47,555 bases of DNA from a virus, in the IMG/VR virus record IMGVR_UViG_3300030101_003664, positions 1-47,555 of that record; one strand, given 5' to 3'. The notes under the pieces are model-generated. The model ran no database searches, was not told the DNA's origin, and saw only the letters and a list, made by a program, of their open reading frames with translations. Positions 32,706-39,231 of the stretch are shown here, in pieces. The first letter of the stretch is position 1, and each line of letters begins with the position of its first letter. The position numbers were made by a program, and so were the translations under genes.

Positions 32706-33200
32706 ATGAACCTATTTTACCTAGATTGGGATATAAATGAAATTGTAAAAAGTATGAATAATAAACATGTGGTTAAAATGTTACTTGAATCAGCACAAAT
32801 GTTATGCACGGCTCATTGGTGTCATAATAGGAATGTAAAAGAATTGGCGGATTTGTATAGACCCGTTCATGTAAAACACCCGACAACAATATGGACAAGA
32901 GAGAGTGCTGTTCAGTATTCTTTCCATTACAATTTGTTTGTAGCAATTTGCGACGAATATACTTACAGATATGGTAAAGTTCACTCTACGGATAAAAAAT
33001 TTAGAGGCAGGCTGGAAAAACCACCAGAAAAAATTGCTGATATTATCACATGGAGAGAACCTCCACAATGTATGCCTGAAGAGTGTAAAGTCGAGGGAGA
33101 TGCGATACTAGCATATAGGCAATATTACAAAAAATACAAGATTGGTTTTAGTAGACCACAAGATTATTTGAAGCGTGAAAGACCGATTTGGTTAGATTAA
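32706..33200 (+). CDS. Conserved phage-type protein with DKHVVKM-like motif, function unknown
   Basis: The start is ATG 32706 (MNLFYLDWD) after GGAGATATTAG. The longer upstream frame is the repeat cluster and low-complexity DNA. The 164-residue product matches, from memory, a protein common in tailed viruses: an N-terminal NLFYLD strand, MNNKHVVKMLLESAQMLCTAHW (cut here: KHVVKMLLESAQ), HPTTIWTRES, ALCEEYTYRYGK-like VAICDEYTYRYGKVH, and a C-terminal AMPEEYK-like CMPEECKVEGDAILAYRQYY. The family has conserved His, Cys and Trp residues suggesting an enzyme or metal site, but no established function that I know. Confidence 0.75.
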   Translation: MNLFYLDWDINEIVKSMNNKHVVKMLLESAQMLCTAHWCHNRNVKELADLYRPVHVKHPTTIWTRESAVQYSFHYNLFVAICDEYTYRYGKVHSTDKKFRGRLEKPPEKIADIITWREPPQCMPEECKVEGDAILAYRQYYKKYKIGFSRPQDYLKRERPIWLD

Positions 33201-33226
33201 TATAGAAGAAACAAGGAGAGAAAAGT

Positions 33227-33436
33227 ATGACAAAATTGAGAGAATATGAAAGATTGAAAGAACGAATATTGAAACTTGCTACCGAGAAGGGAAGAGAAGA
33301 ATATCTAGTAGAGATAGGTGAAGGCGACCCTACAAAAGTAAATGATTTGCAAAGAAGATATGATTATAACATGTCAGAGATAGCAAAACTCTATGCTGAA
33401 ATGTCAAAAGAGGAAAGGGATTCACTTGACATTTGA
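33227..33436 (+). CDS. Small coiled-coil protein
   Basis: A 69-residue, almost entirely helical and charged protein with AAGGAGAGAAAAGT before the ATG. Heptads LREYERLKERILKLATEKG and MSEIAKLYAEMSKEE suggest a helical hairpin. It is the second rightward early gene and overlaps the next by eleven bases. No family recognised. Confidence 0.55.
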   Translation: MTKLREYERLKERILKLATEKGREEYLVEIGEGDPTKVNDLQRRYDYNMSEIAKLYAEMSKEERDSLDI

Positions 33437-33584
33437 ATATCTAACGTGTTGTTATGCAACACCTGTTGAAAAATTGAAACCGTTTGGTTTCTGTGAAGAT
33501 TGTTGGGAGACCAACGGAAAACCTATGGCGGTGAAAGGTGAAGAATATGAGGAAGAAGATAAAGGTCTGCGGATGCAAAAGTAA
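33426..33584 (+). CDS. Small zinc-ribbon-like protein (TTG start)
   Basis: A TTG at 33426 with GGAAAGGG upstream gives 52 residues beginning MTFEYLTCCYATPVE. Two Cys pairs, Cys8/Cys9 and Cys23-x2-Cys26 (GFCEDCW), fit a small zinc ribbon, followed by an acidic EEYEEEDK tail. It is the first of three consecutive tiny zinc-type proteins. Such proteins are often viral regulators or inhibitors of host enzymes; the role here is unknown. Confidence 0.5.
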   Translation: MTFEYLTCCYATPVEKLKPFGFCEDCWETNGKPMAVKGEEYEEEDKGLRMQK

Positions 33585-33696
33585 CCCAAGTATTTTTTTC
33601 ATAAGAAAGAAAAACGATAACCGATATTTTCAACTAGAATGTGACATGTGCGGTAAAAGAATGAGTTTCCATCTAGGTGGGGATGCTTATGATTAA
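33547..33696 (+). CDS. 49-residue zinc-ribbon protein
   Basis: ATG 33547 with GGTGAAGAAT upstream overlaps the end of the previous gene in another frame. The product has Cys8-x-Cys10 (KVCGCKS) and Cys32-x2-Cys35 (CDMCGKRM) flanking basic strands (FFIRKKNDNRYFQLE), a standard small zinc-ribbon layout. It is rich in Lys and Arg and may bind nucleic acid. Confidence 0.6.
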   Translation: MRKKIKVCGCKSNPSIFFIRKKNDNRYFQLECDMCGKRMSFHLGGDAYD

Positions 33697-33711
33697 TGTG
33701 GAGTTGATTAG

Positions 33712-33837
33712 ATGAAAACAATATGCGAGATATGCGGTGGACCACTAACTCACCCTGATGAATTTAAGGTAGGCTATCATTTGTCCTGCTATGAGGATTG
33801 GAAAATGAAGAACCACTTCTTCGGTCCGAGGAAATAG
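33712..33837 (+). CDS. 41-residue zinc-finger-like protein
   Basis: ATG 33712 with GGAGTTGATTAG upstream. Cys5-x2-Cys8 (CEICGGP), His14, His23 and Cys26 (YHLSCYEDW) suggest a treble-clef or LIM-like zinc site. It is followed by a short basic end (FFGPRK). It follows two other tiny zinc-type proteins in the early block. Confidence 0.6.
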   Translation: MKTICEICGGPLTHPDEFKVGYHLSCYEDWKMKNHFFGPRK

Positions 33838-33871
33838 CCAAAAATGAAAAAAAATGAAAGGAGATGAAAAG

Positions 33872-34162
33872 ATGAAGAAAATTAAGATAGGAAACATGAG
33901 TCTAAGTTTCAAACTTAGCGGACAGAAAATTGAATACATTATTCGTCAATTTGACGAGCGAGTATTGAGAAGATTTGTTGAGCAAAATTCAACAAATTTA
34001 ATCGAAATGTTTGAATTGTTTGCAATTCTTGTGGACAAGGACCAGATGTTGCGTCGAAAAATCGACAATGCGGATATTTTATCCGATATTGCGATGGATT
34101 TTGAAGAACAAGACAGATTAACAACATGGGGGATGCAGTTTGGCACAGAAAAGAGTTCGTAA
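33872..34162 (+). CDS. Hypothetical helical early protein
   Basis: ATG 33872 follows an AAAGGAGATGAAAAG site, so the upstream in-frame ATG is not used. The 96-residue protein begins with basic strands (MKKIKIGNMSLSFKLSGQK) and continues with helices (RVLRRFVEQNSTNLIEMFELF). The next gene starts at a TTG inside its end. No recognised family. Confidence 0.55.
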   Translation: MKKIKIGNMSLSFKLSGQKIEYIIRQFDERVLRRFVEQNSTNLIEMFELFAILVDKDQMLRRKIDNADILSDIAMDFEEQDRLTTWGMQFGTEKSS

Positions 34163-34382
34163 ATGGGCTAGAGAATATCTAGAACAAAATGGACCTTCAA
34201 CTGCTGAACAAGTCCAACAATATATTCAACAAAAATCAAAGCGAGGATATTCAATAAGAAGTATCGCTATGATTATGGTTCGTGACCCAATGATTAGGAA
34301 TATTCATAAGGTCACACACAAAGGGGGTATTACTGAACCCTATTCAGTAAATCTATGGGAAAAGAAAGGTGAAGAAAAATGA
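34140..34382 (+). CDS. Small winged-helix-like protein (TTG start)
   Basis: This 80-residue protein starts at a TTG with GGGGGATGCAG before it. The order helix (RKWAREYLEQNG), TAEQVQQYIQQKSKRGYSIRS recognition-type helices, then two strands (NIHKVTHKG, EPYSVNLW), is that of a winged helix like those common in archaeal viruses and archaeal small regulators. It resembles the 79-residue protein at 36443 in plan. Probable DNA-binding regulator. Confidence 0.55.
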   Translation: MAQKRVRKWAREYLEQNGPSTAEQVQQYIQQKSKRGYSIRSIAMIMVRDPMIRNIHKVTHKGGITEPYSVNLWEKKGEEK

Positions 34383-34669
34383 TGGAAGAAATACAAAGAA
34401 TGGTAGAATTGGGACTGATTAATCAGTCCGACATTGAACGAATGATGAAGAGAGCAACAGGTGGTGCTTATGTAGACGAGGCTTCAAAAGCCCGCATTGA
34501 GCATTGTATTGTTGAATACAACAACATGGTAGACTCTTTGCACCAATTGGGAGTAATCTCTGATGCCCGATTGGATAGCACTAAGGCTAAGGTCAAGAAA
34601 TTGGTCATAGCCGCAATCAAAGAAGGGGAAACACTAGCGGTAGAAACGCAAACACAGGAGGAAGAATAA
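34379..34669 (+). CDS. Small helical acidic protein
   Basis: A 96-residue helical protein whose ATG overlaps the previous TGA (ATGA). Helices EEIQRMVELGLINQSDIERM and KARIEHCIVEYNNMVDSL are followed by a long C-terminal helix and an EEE end. Its stop overlaps the start of the ubiquitin-like gene, so the two are coupled. No family recognised. Confidence 0.55.
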   Translation: MMEEIQRMVELGLINQSDIERMMKRATGGAYVDEASKARIEHCIVEYNNMVDSLHQLGVISDARLDSTKAKVKKLVIAAIKEGETLAVETQTQEEE

Positions 34670-34872
34670 TGGTAAAAGTAACTATTTTGAACCAAACAGG
34701 GCATACAATTCTCGACCTTTCGGTTGAGGAAACGATTGAAACAATTAACAACCACCCAACACATTGGGCTTACATTAATGGCGAATTGATGACGGTTGAA
34801 CAAATTATGGCTTTGCCAGAAGACGACATTGAAGATGTTGTTCTAACGCAAGCCATTGTAGGAGGCGTCTGA
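34669..34872 (+). CDS. Ubiquitin-like beta-grasp protein ending Gly-Gly-Val
   Basis: A 67-residue protein. The pattern strand (VKVTILNQ), strand (TILDLSV), helix (EETIETINN), strand (HWAYINGE) and last strand (IEDVVLTQAIVGGV) is that of a minimal beta-grasp Ubl. It ends Gly65-Gly66-Val67, a di-glycine with one residue to be removed. The family includes ThiS/MoaD-like sulfur carriers and small Ubls of phage and PRTRC-type cassettes. An E1-like enzyme (41217) and a JAMM peptidase (41777) are encoded on the same strand and fit the steps of activation and processing. Beta-grasp identity is by pattern, not by search. Confidence 0.6.
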   Translation: MVKVTILNQTGHTILDLSVEETIETINNHPTHWAYINGELMTVEQIMALPEDDIEDVVLTQAIVGGV

Positions 34873-34954
34873 ACGAAAGTTCTTAGTTTCTTTACCCCCT
34901 AGTGCGTAGTTTGTGGTCTACGTAACCAAAACCACAGTTTTTAAGGTGAAAGAA

Positions 34955-35263
34955 ATGGATGAAAGAGAAATTTTATTAAAGTATTTAGAGAGACGAAATG
35001 TGCATATATTGTATAAAGATTTTTACTCAAGAAAAATTAACAATAGGTTGCAGCAAAGATTTGGCATTAATCAATGGAGAAATCGCCAACTCACAAGTCA
35101 AATGATTAGAGACGATGAGTTTTGGTCTGTCCTTAGGACAACCTCAACCTATCGTTTTACTAAGAAAGAAGAAAACTACAAGACACTGTTGTATAATATG
35201 AGGAGAAATGCATATGATGTGGTTCGTAAAGATGCTTTGGCAAATGCCAAGAGCAATGATTGA
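34955..35263 (+). CDS. Hypothetical basic early protein
   Basis: ATG 34955 with AAGGTGAAAGAA upstream gives about 102 residues (MDEREILLKYLERR). The protein is basic and helical with Tyr/Arg-rich segments (YSRKINNRLQQRFG; QWRNRQLTSQMI) and a winged-helix-like middle ending in TYRFTKKE. In the gap before it a TGTGGT/ACCACA inverted repeat (about 34910-34935) may form a leader hairpin. Possible DNA-binding protein. Confidence 0.5.
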   Translation: MDEREILLKYLERRNVHILYKDFYSRKINNRLQQRFGINQWRNRQLTSQMIRDDEFWSVLRTTSTYRFTKKEENYKTLLYNMRRNAYDVVRKDALANAKSND

Positions 35264-35558
35264 ATACAGGCGTGAATATAAACAGGTTCAATTTGTTCGC
35301 AAAGTTAGAAAAAAATTCAATGAGGTTCAGTCTTATTTTATCATCATTGACAAGTTCAAAGAACTTTATTTTGATGAGGAATTCTATTTAGTTAGTTTAA
35401 AAGATATGGCTGACCAAGATAGCGATGTATCTCAAATTGAACTAGAACAATTCTTTGACAAGGGTGTTGAATTAGGAATATTCAATCCCCGTGTCATGAA
35501 ACCCCTTCCCAAAGAAGAAGCAACAACTCCCGCTTGGAAACTTTGGGAAGAAGAATAG
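35256..35558 (+). CDS. Hypothetical helical early protein
   Basis: The start is uncertain. ATG 35256 (MIEYRREYKQV) overlaps the previous gene by eight bases. ATG 35214, after a GAGGAG, would add 14 mostly hydrophobic residues. The body has helices KVRKKFNEVQSYFIIIDKFK and QIELEQFFDKGVELGIF and an acidic LWEEE end. No recognised domain. Followed by a 180-base gap with hairpins. Confidence 0.5.
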   Translation: MIEYRREYKQVQFVRKVRKKFNEVQSYFIIIDKFKELYFDEEFYLVSLKDMADQDSDVSQIELEQFFDKGVELGIFNPRVMKPLPKEEATTPAWKLWEEE

Positions 35559-35740
35559 TGGAGGGAGGGACGGCATAAGGTTTTTTATAGAGAGTTGTGC
35601 CTCTATAAATTAGACTTGCCTTGAAATTGGAATATGATTTCAAATTTGTCTAATTATAATAAGGAGATACTATCTAGTCCTAGCACTAAAACCAATTGAT
35701 AGCGGGAGGGTGAAATGCCCTTCACAAGGAGATGTAAAAT
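35559..35740 (+). terminator. Hairpin-rich gap, possible terminator and new promoter
   Basis: A G-rich GGAGGGAGGG (35560-35569) lies just after the stop. Next is a T-rich hairpin, TTTATAGAG (35584-35592) with CTCTATAAA (35601-35609). A longer imperfect hairpin spans 35612-35651, with TTGAAAT/ATTTCAA inner and AGAC/GTCT outer pairs. A second G block GGGAGGG lies at 35704-35710. The G blocks resemble the cores of the control region. Probably ends one transcript and starts the next. Confidence 0.4.
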
Positions 35741-35941
35741 ATGATTACAAACAAAGATATTATGAGGCCCATTGTAGGCACTTTAGCCCTACAACCCCTA
35801 GCCCTTTTATGGGCTTGGATTATGAACATCAACTATATAGAAAATCTAGGATTATTTACAATAATTTCTACTTTGTATTTGATTCCGATTTACTATTTTT
35901 ACGAGGAATTTTTTGACGGAGGTAACACTAATGTCGAATAA
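35741..35941 (+). CDS. Small membrane protein with two hydrophobic segments
   Basis: A 66-residue protein with AAGGAGATGTAAAAT before the ATG. Residues about 10-29 (PIVGTLALQPLALLWAWIM) and 36-54 (LGLFTIISTLYLIPIYYFY) are hydrophobic and could span the membrane as a hairpin, with a short acidic C-terminus. It could be an early membrane protein such as an exclusion or anchor protein; nothing identifies it further. Confidence 0.55.
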   Translation: MITNKDIMRPIVGTLALQPLALLWAWIMNINYIENLGLFTIISTLYLIPIYYFYEEFFDGGNTNVE

Positions 35942-36176
35942 TATTCCAACTTGGATTACATGGAAACCTGTTCTTGAATGTCAAAAGATGGCATGTGCTT
36001 GTCAATTGAAAAACAAGTCAGGTTTAATGAGAGAACATTGTGAAAACGACAAAGGTTGTGGAAACTTTGTTCGCATGGATTACGGTTGTTGGATTTTAGG
36101 AAACGGTTCACCCGCTATCCGAAGATGTAATGAAGACTGTAATTGCCCTTGTCACCAATGGGAGGACAAGAAATAA
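35931..36176 (+). CDS. Cysteine-rich protein, probably metal-binding
   Basis: ATG 35931 follows GGAGGTAACACT. The 81-residue product has ten cysteines: CQKMACAC near residues 17-24, Cys37, Cys43, Cys53, and CNEDCNCPCHQW at 66-74. This fits two zinc-binding sites rather than secreted disulfides, since there is no signal peptide. It ends eight bases before the tRNA gene. Function unknown. Confidence 0.55.
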   Translation: MSNNIPTWITWKPVLECQKMACACQLKNKSGLMREHCENDKGCGNFVRMDYGCWILGNGSPAIRRCNEDCNCPCHQWEDKK

Positions 36177-36184
36177 GATAAATT

Positions 36185-36259
36185 GGGCATATGGTGTAAT
36201 GGATAGCATTTTGGCCTTCTAAGCCGAAGATACGGGTTCGATTCCTGTTATGCCCGCCA
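36185..36259 (+). tRNA. tRNA-Arg (anticodon UCU), CCA encoded
   Basis: Acceptor stem GGGCATA pairs with TATGCCC (36249-36255), followed by discriminator G and an encoded CCA (36257-36259). The anticodon stem is TTGGC/GCCGA (one wobble pair) with loop CTTCTAA, so the anticodon is TCT, reading AGA and AGG. The T arm is ACGGG-TTCGATT-CCTGT. The D arm is GTGTAATGGATAGC. AGA is a frequent Arg codon in the surrounding AT-rich genes, so the tRNA probably supports viral translation. The gene sits within the early block, not at an obvious integration junction. Confidence 0.92.
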
Positions 36260-36278
36260 ATTCAAAGGAGATGAAAAT

Positions 36279-36440
36279 ATGATGATATGGGAAAATTGGA
36301 AAACATTGAAAGATATAGCAGAAGAAGAAAATATAAACGAATTAGTTGAAGAACTAATTGAAATAGCAATAAGAAGTGAAGGTGAGAATTATGTTCTCAG
36401 CCTTTTAGGTGACTACATCAACACAATAGTTGAGGGATAA
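36279..36440 (+). CDS. Small acidic helical protein
   Basis: A 53-residue frame too short for most ORF cut-offs, with AAAGGAGATGAAAAT before ATG 36279. It is acidic and helical (WKTLKDIAEEENINELVEEL). The start MMIWENWKTLKD faintly recalls the Met-x-Trp tag of the late proteins but does not match it. It lies between the tRNA and a winged-helix-like gene with a two-base gap. Confidence 0.55.
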   Translation: MMIWENWKTLKDIAEEENINELVEELIEIAIRSEGENYVLSLLGDYINTIVEG

Positions 36441-36442
36441 AA

Positions 36443-36682
36443 ATGAAAGGAAGAAACAAGAAAAATATTGAACTGATTCGTCAGTTTTTGGAAGAAAAAC
36501 AAAGAGCGAGTACCCATGAAATTTATGATTGGATGAATGAAAATACCCATTGGGGTGTAACTCTAAGACAACTAACCAATGTTTTGTGTAAAACTAAGTC
36601 AAAGTTTGCAAAGGTTGGTAGGGTTGAAGTAAAAACTATGTTAAATAACACGGCTGAAATTACCATTTGGAGAAATGTTTAA
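36443..36682 (+). CDS. Small winged-helix-like protein
   Basis: A 79-residue basic protein. Helix NKKNIELIRQFLEEKQ, then RASTHEIYDWMNENTHWGVT and LRQLTNVLCKTKSKF as helix-turn-helix, and strands FAKVGRVEV and AEITIWRNV as a wing. The plan matches a winged helix and the 80-residue protein at 34140. GAGGGATAAAA precedes the ATG. It lies just upstream of the ribonucleotide reductase and may regulate transcription. Confidence 0.55.
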   Translation: MKGRNKKNIELIRQFLEEKQRASTHEIYDWMNENTHWGVTLRQLTNVLCKTKSKFAKVGRVEVKTMLNNTAEITIWRNV

Positions 36683-36707
36683 AAAGAAGATTTGAGGTGA
36701 AAAAATT

Positions 36708-38600
36708 ATGACAACAACAACAAAAATAGACGATAAAGCGATTTTGAGCGACATTACTGTTCATATGAAGTATGCACGGTATCTAAACGAGCAAAATAGA
36801 AGAGAAACATGGAACGAATTGATTGAGAGAAATAAACAAATGCATCTCAAAAAGTATGGAAAAATTGAAGGCTACACGGAATTGATTGAAACTGCCTACA
36901 AAATGGTGGAAGAAAAGAAAATTCTCCCAAGCATGAGAAGTTTGCAATTTGGTGGTAAGTCCATTGAAGTTGCACCTAATCGAATTTACAACTGTGCGTA
37001 TTTGCCCGTTGATTCTTTGGAGAGTTTTTCTGAATCAATTTTCTTACTTTTAGGAGGAACAGGCGTGGGTTATTCCGTACAGCGACATCACGTTGAACAG
37101 TTACCAGAAATCCGAAAGCCTAATCCTAATCGAAAGCGAAGATATTTAATTGGTGATTCCATTGAAGGTTGGGCTGATGCTGTTAAGGTATTGATTAAGA
37201 GTTATTTTGGTCAAAACGTTTCTACACCTGTCTTTGATTATTCAGACATTCGACCAAAAGGTTCTATTTTAGTCACTTCAGGAGGTAAAGCCCCTGGACC
37301 TGCCCCACTAAGAGAATGTTTGGTAAAGGTAGAAAATATGCTAAAAGGAATACATGATGGTGATAAACTTTCTCCATTACAAGCACATGATATTATGTGT
37401 CATTTGGCTGATGCAGTTTTGGCTGGCGGTATTCGACGTGCGGCTCTAATTAGTTTGTTTTCTGCTGACGATATGGAAATGATTACTTGTAAGTCTGGCA
37501 ATTGGTGGGAATTGAATCCACAAAGAGGGCGGGCTAACAATTCAGCAGTATTGCTTAGGAATAGAATTACAAAGTCTTTCTTCTTGCAACTGTGGAAAAG
37601 AATCCAAGAGTCGGGAAGTGGAGAACCAGGAATTTATTTTAGCAATGATAAAGATTGGGGGACAAATCCATGCTGTGAAATTGCTCTAAGACCATATCAA
37701 TTTTGTAATCTTGTAGAGATAAATGCGTCGTCCGTAGAGTCCGAATTAGACTTCCTTCGACGTGTAAAATATGCTACATTAATTGCAACAATGCAGGCAG
37801 GATATACAGACTTCCATTACCTAAGAGATATTTGGAAAAAGAATACAGAAAAGGATGCGTTATTGGGTATAAGCATGACAGGAATTGCTAGTGGAGTTCT
37901 AGACAATTATAACTTTGAAGAATTGATGGAAGCGTCAAATGATTTAATCCGTGATTGTAATGCTGAATTTGCTGAAGACTTTGGTATCAATCCTGCGGCT
38001 AGAACAACTTGCGTTAAACCTGCGGGAACTACTTCTCTAGTTTTGGGAACTTCCTCAGGCATTCACGCATGGCACAATGATTACTATATCCGTCGCATTA
38101 GAGTTGGTAAGAATGAAGCAATTTACAATTACTTGATAAACGCATTGCCAGAAATTGTAGAAGATGAAGCATTCCGCCCACATGATACTGCGGTAATTTC
38201 AATTCCACAAAAAGCACCTGAAGGTGCAAGCACTAGAACTGAAAATGTTTTTGAGTTCCTAGAACGTGTGAGAAATTATTCAAAACATTGGGTAAAAAAT
38301 GGACATCGAGATGGACTCAATACTCACAACGTTTCCGCTACTATTTCTGTTAAAGAAAATGAGTGGGATAGCGTAGGTAATTGGATGTGGAATAATCGAG
38401 AATACTACAATGGATTAAGTGTGCTTCCATATGATGGTGGAACTTACACTCAAGCACCGTTTGAAGATATTTCAGAAGAACAATATCTTGAAATGGTCGC
38501 TATGTTAAAGGGATTAGACATGACACAAGTTATTGAACAGGAGGACAATACAGACCTTCAAGGTGAAATTGCGTGTGCAGGTGGTCTATGTGAAATCTAG
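36708..38600 (+). CDS. nrdJ: Adenosylcobalamin-dependent (class II) ribonucleoside-triphosphate reductase
   Basis: A 630-residue monomeric class II reductase. Cys96 (YNCAYLP) and Cys333 (QFCNL) are the substrate-reducing pair. Asn320-Pro-Cys322-Cys-Glu324 (NPCCEI, usually NPCGEI) carries the thiyl-radical cysteine and general base. The C-terminal CAGGLCEI has the redox relay pair Cys623/Cys628 with the x4 spacing of Lactobacillus-type RTPR. It makes deoxynucleotides for viral replication without oxygen or a second subunit, but needs host vitamin B12. It is preceded by GAGGTGAAAAAAT. Confidence 0.93.
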   Translation: MTTTTKIDDKAILSDITVHMKYARYLNEQNRRETWNELIERNKQMHLKKYGKIEGYTELIETAYKMVEEKKILPSMRSLQFGGKSIEVAPNRIYNCAYLPVDSLESFSESIFLLLGGTGVGYSVQRHHVEQLPEIRKPNPNRKRRYLIGDSIEGWADAVKVLIKSYFGQNVSTPVFDYSDIRPKGSILVTSGGKAPGPAPLRECLVKVENMLKGIHDGDKLSPLQAHDIMCHLADAVLAGGIRRAALISLFSADDMEMITCKSGNWWELNPQRGRANNSAVLLRNRITKSFFLQLWKRIQESGSGEPGIYFSNDKDWGTNPCCEIALRPYQFCNLVEINASSVESELDFLRRVKYATLIATMQAGYTDFHYLRDIWKKNTEKDALLGISMTGIASGVLDNYNFEELMEASNDLIRDCNAEFAEDFGINPAARTTCVKPAGTTSLVLGTSSGIHAWHNDYYIRRIRVGKNEAIYNYLINALPEIVEDEAFRPHDTAVISIPQKAPEGASTRTENVFEFLERVRNYSKHWVKNGHRDGLNTHNVSATISVKENEWDSVGNWMWNNREYYNGLSVLPYDGGTYTQAPFEDISEEQYLEMVAMLKGLDMTQVIEQEDNTDLQGEIACAGGLCEI

Positions 38601-38820
38601 AAACAAAGAAATTTTCTTCAAGCCCGTTAATATAATTATGGAAGACGGTAAATGGAGAAGTTTAGAACAAATCCAAAAGGCGTGGATTGACCTGCCCCGC
38701 CATGATGGATTAAAAAGAAAAATGATAGGAACTGTGCATGAATTACGTTCCTATCTCAGGTTAAACCAAAACTATGAAATGAAAGACGGAAAGGTGAAAG
38801 AATGGAGAATGAAAGTTTGA
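38590..38820 (+). CDS. Small hypothetical protein overlapping nrdJ end (GTG start)
   Basis: A GTG at 38590 with AGGTGG upstream overlaps the last codons of the reductase and gives 76 residues (MKSRNKEIFFKPVN). It is basic, with strand-helix segments NIIMEDGKWRSLEQIQKAW and GTVHELRSYLRLNQNYEM, a winged-helix-like outline. Its end overlaps the next ATG. No family recognised. Confidence 0.5.
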   Translation: MKSRNKEIFFKPVNIIMEDGKWRSLEQIQKAWIDLPRHDGLKRKMIGTVHELRSYLRLNQNYEMKDGKVKEWRMKV

Positions 38821-39014
38821 ATGAAAATGTTGTGTATCGGGTAACAAGTCTAAAATCTAATGGCTCGGTATGGACAAAAACGTATGAAGATAAGGATAAG
38901 TTGGCCGAAGTAATGCCAATCTTGATTGAACAATACCCTCATGTGGTGATTAGCCGCCAAGTGCTAAAGAAACCACATCTGGAATACTTGAGGGGGCTTG
39001 GAGATGGAAATTGA
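38802..39014 (+). CDS. Small hypothetical protein
   Basis: A 70-residue alpha/beta protein with AAAGGTGAAAG before ATG 38802. It has strand NVVYRVTSLKSNGSVWTKTY, helix KLAEVMPILIEQY and strand HVVISRQVL. Overlaps its neighbours on both sides. No recognised domain. Confidence 0.5.
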   Translation: MENESLNENVVYRVTSLKSNGSVWTKTYEDKDKLAEVMPILIEQYPHVVISRQVLKKPHLEYLRGLGDGN

Positions 39015-39231
39015 ATTTAGGATTATCGAGGATGAAAATTTGCCAATTATCTTCATTGATAGCGAAGATTTGCGACCTATAATTACTATCAACGCACATA
39101 GTAAAAATCGTGTCTGGCTAAGTATTCATCGCAATACAATACCTGGAATTACACAAAGTCTACAAGCAAAACTCACTGAGATTTGCGACTCATACCTAAA
39201 GCAAAGATATTGGATGGAGGGAGAAGAATGA
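39004..39231 (+). CDS. Small hypothetical protein
   Basis: ATG 39004 with GAGGGGG seven bases upstream gives 75 residues (MEIEFRIIEDENLP). It is an acidic beta-rich start followed by SKNRVWLSIHRN and a helix (ITQSLQAKLTEICDSYLKQ). Its stop overlaps the next start (ATGA). Function unknown. Confidence 0.5.
   Translation: MEIEFRIIEDENLPIIFIDSEDLRPIITINAHSKNRVWLSIHRNTIPGITQSLQAKLTEICDSYLKQRYWMEGEE

Noticed and set aside
33745-34146. Leftward frames opposite the early genes
   Set aside because: Antisense shadows of rightward genes that have good ribosome sites and continuous coupling.
36185-36259. Integrated provirus boundary at the tRNA gene
   Set aside because: No duplicated tRNA end, integrase or change of gene content is visible around it, and early viral genes continue on both sides.
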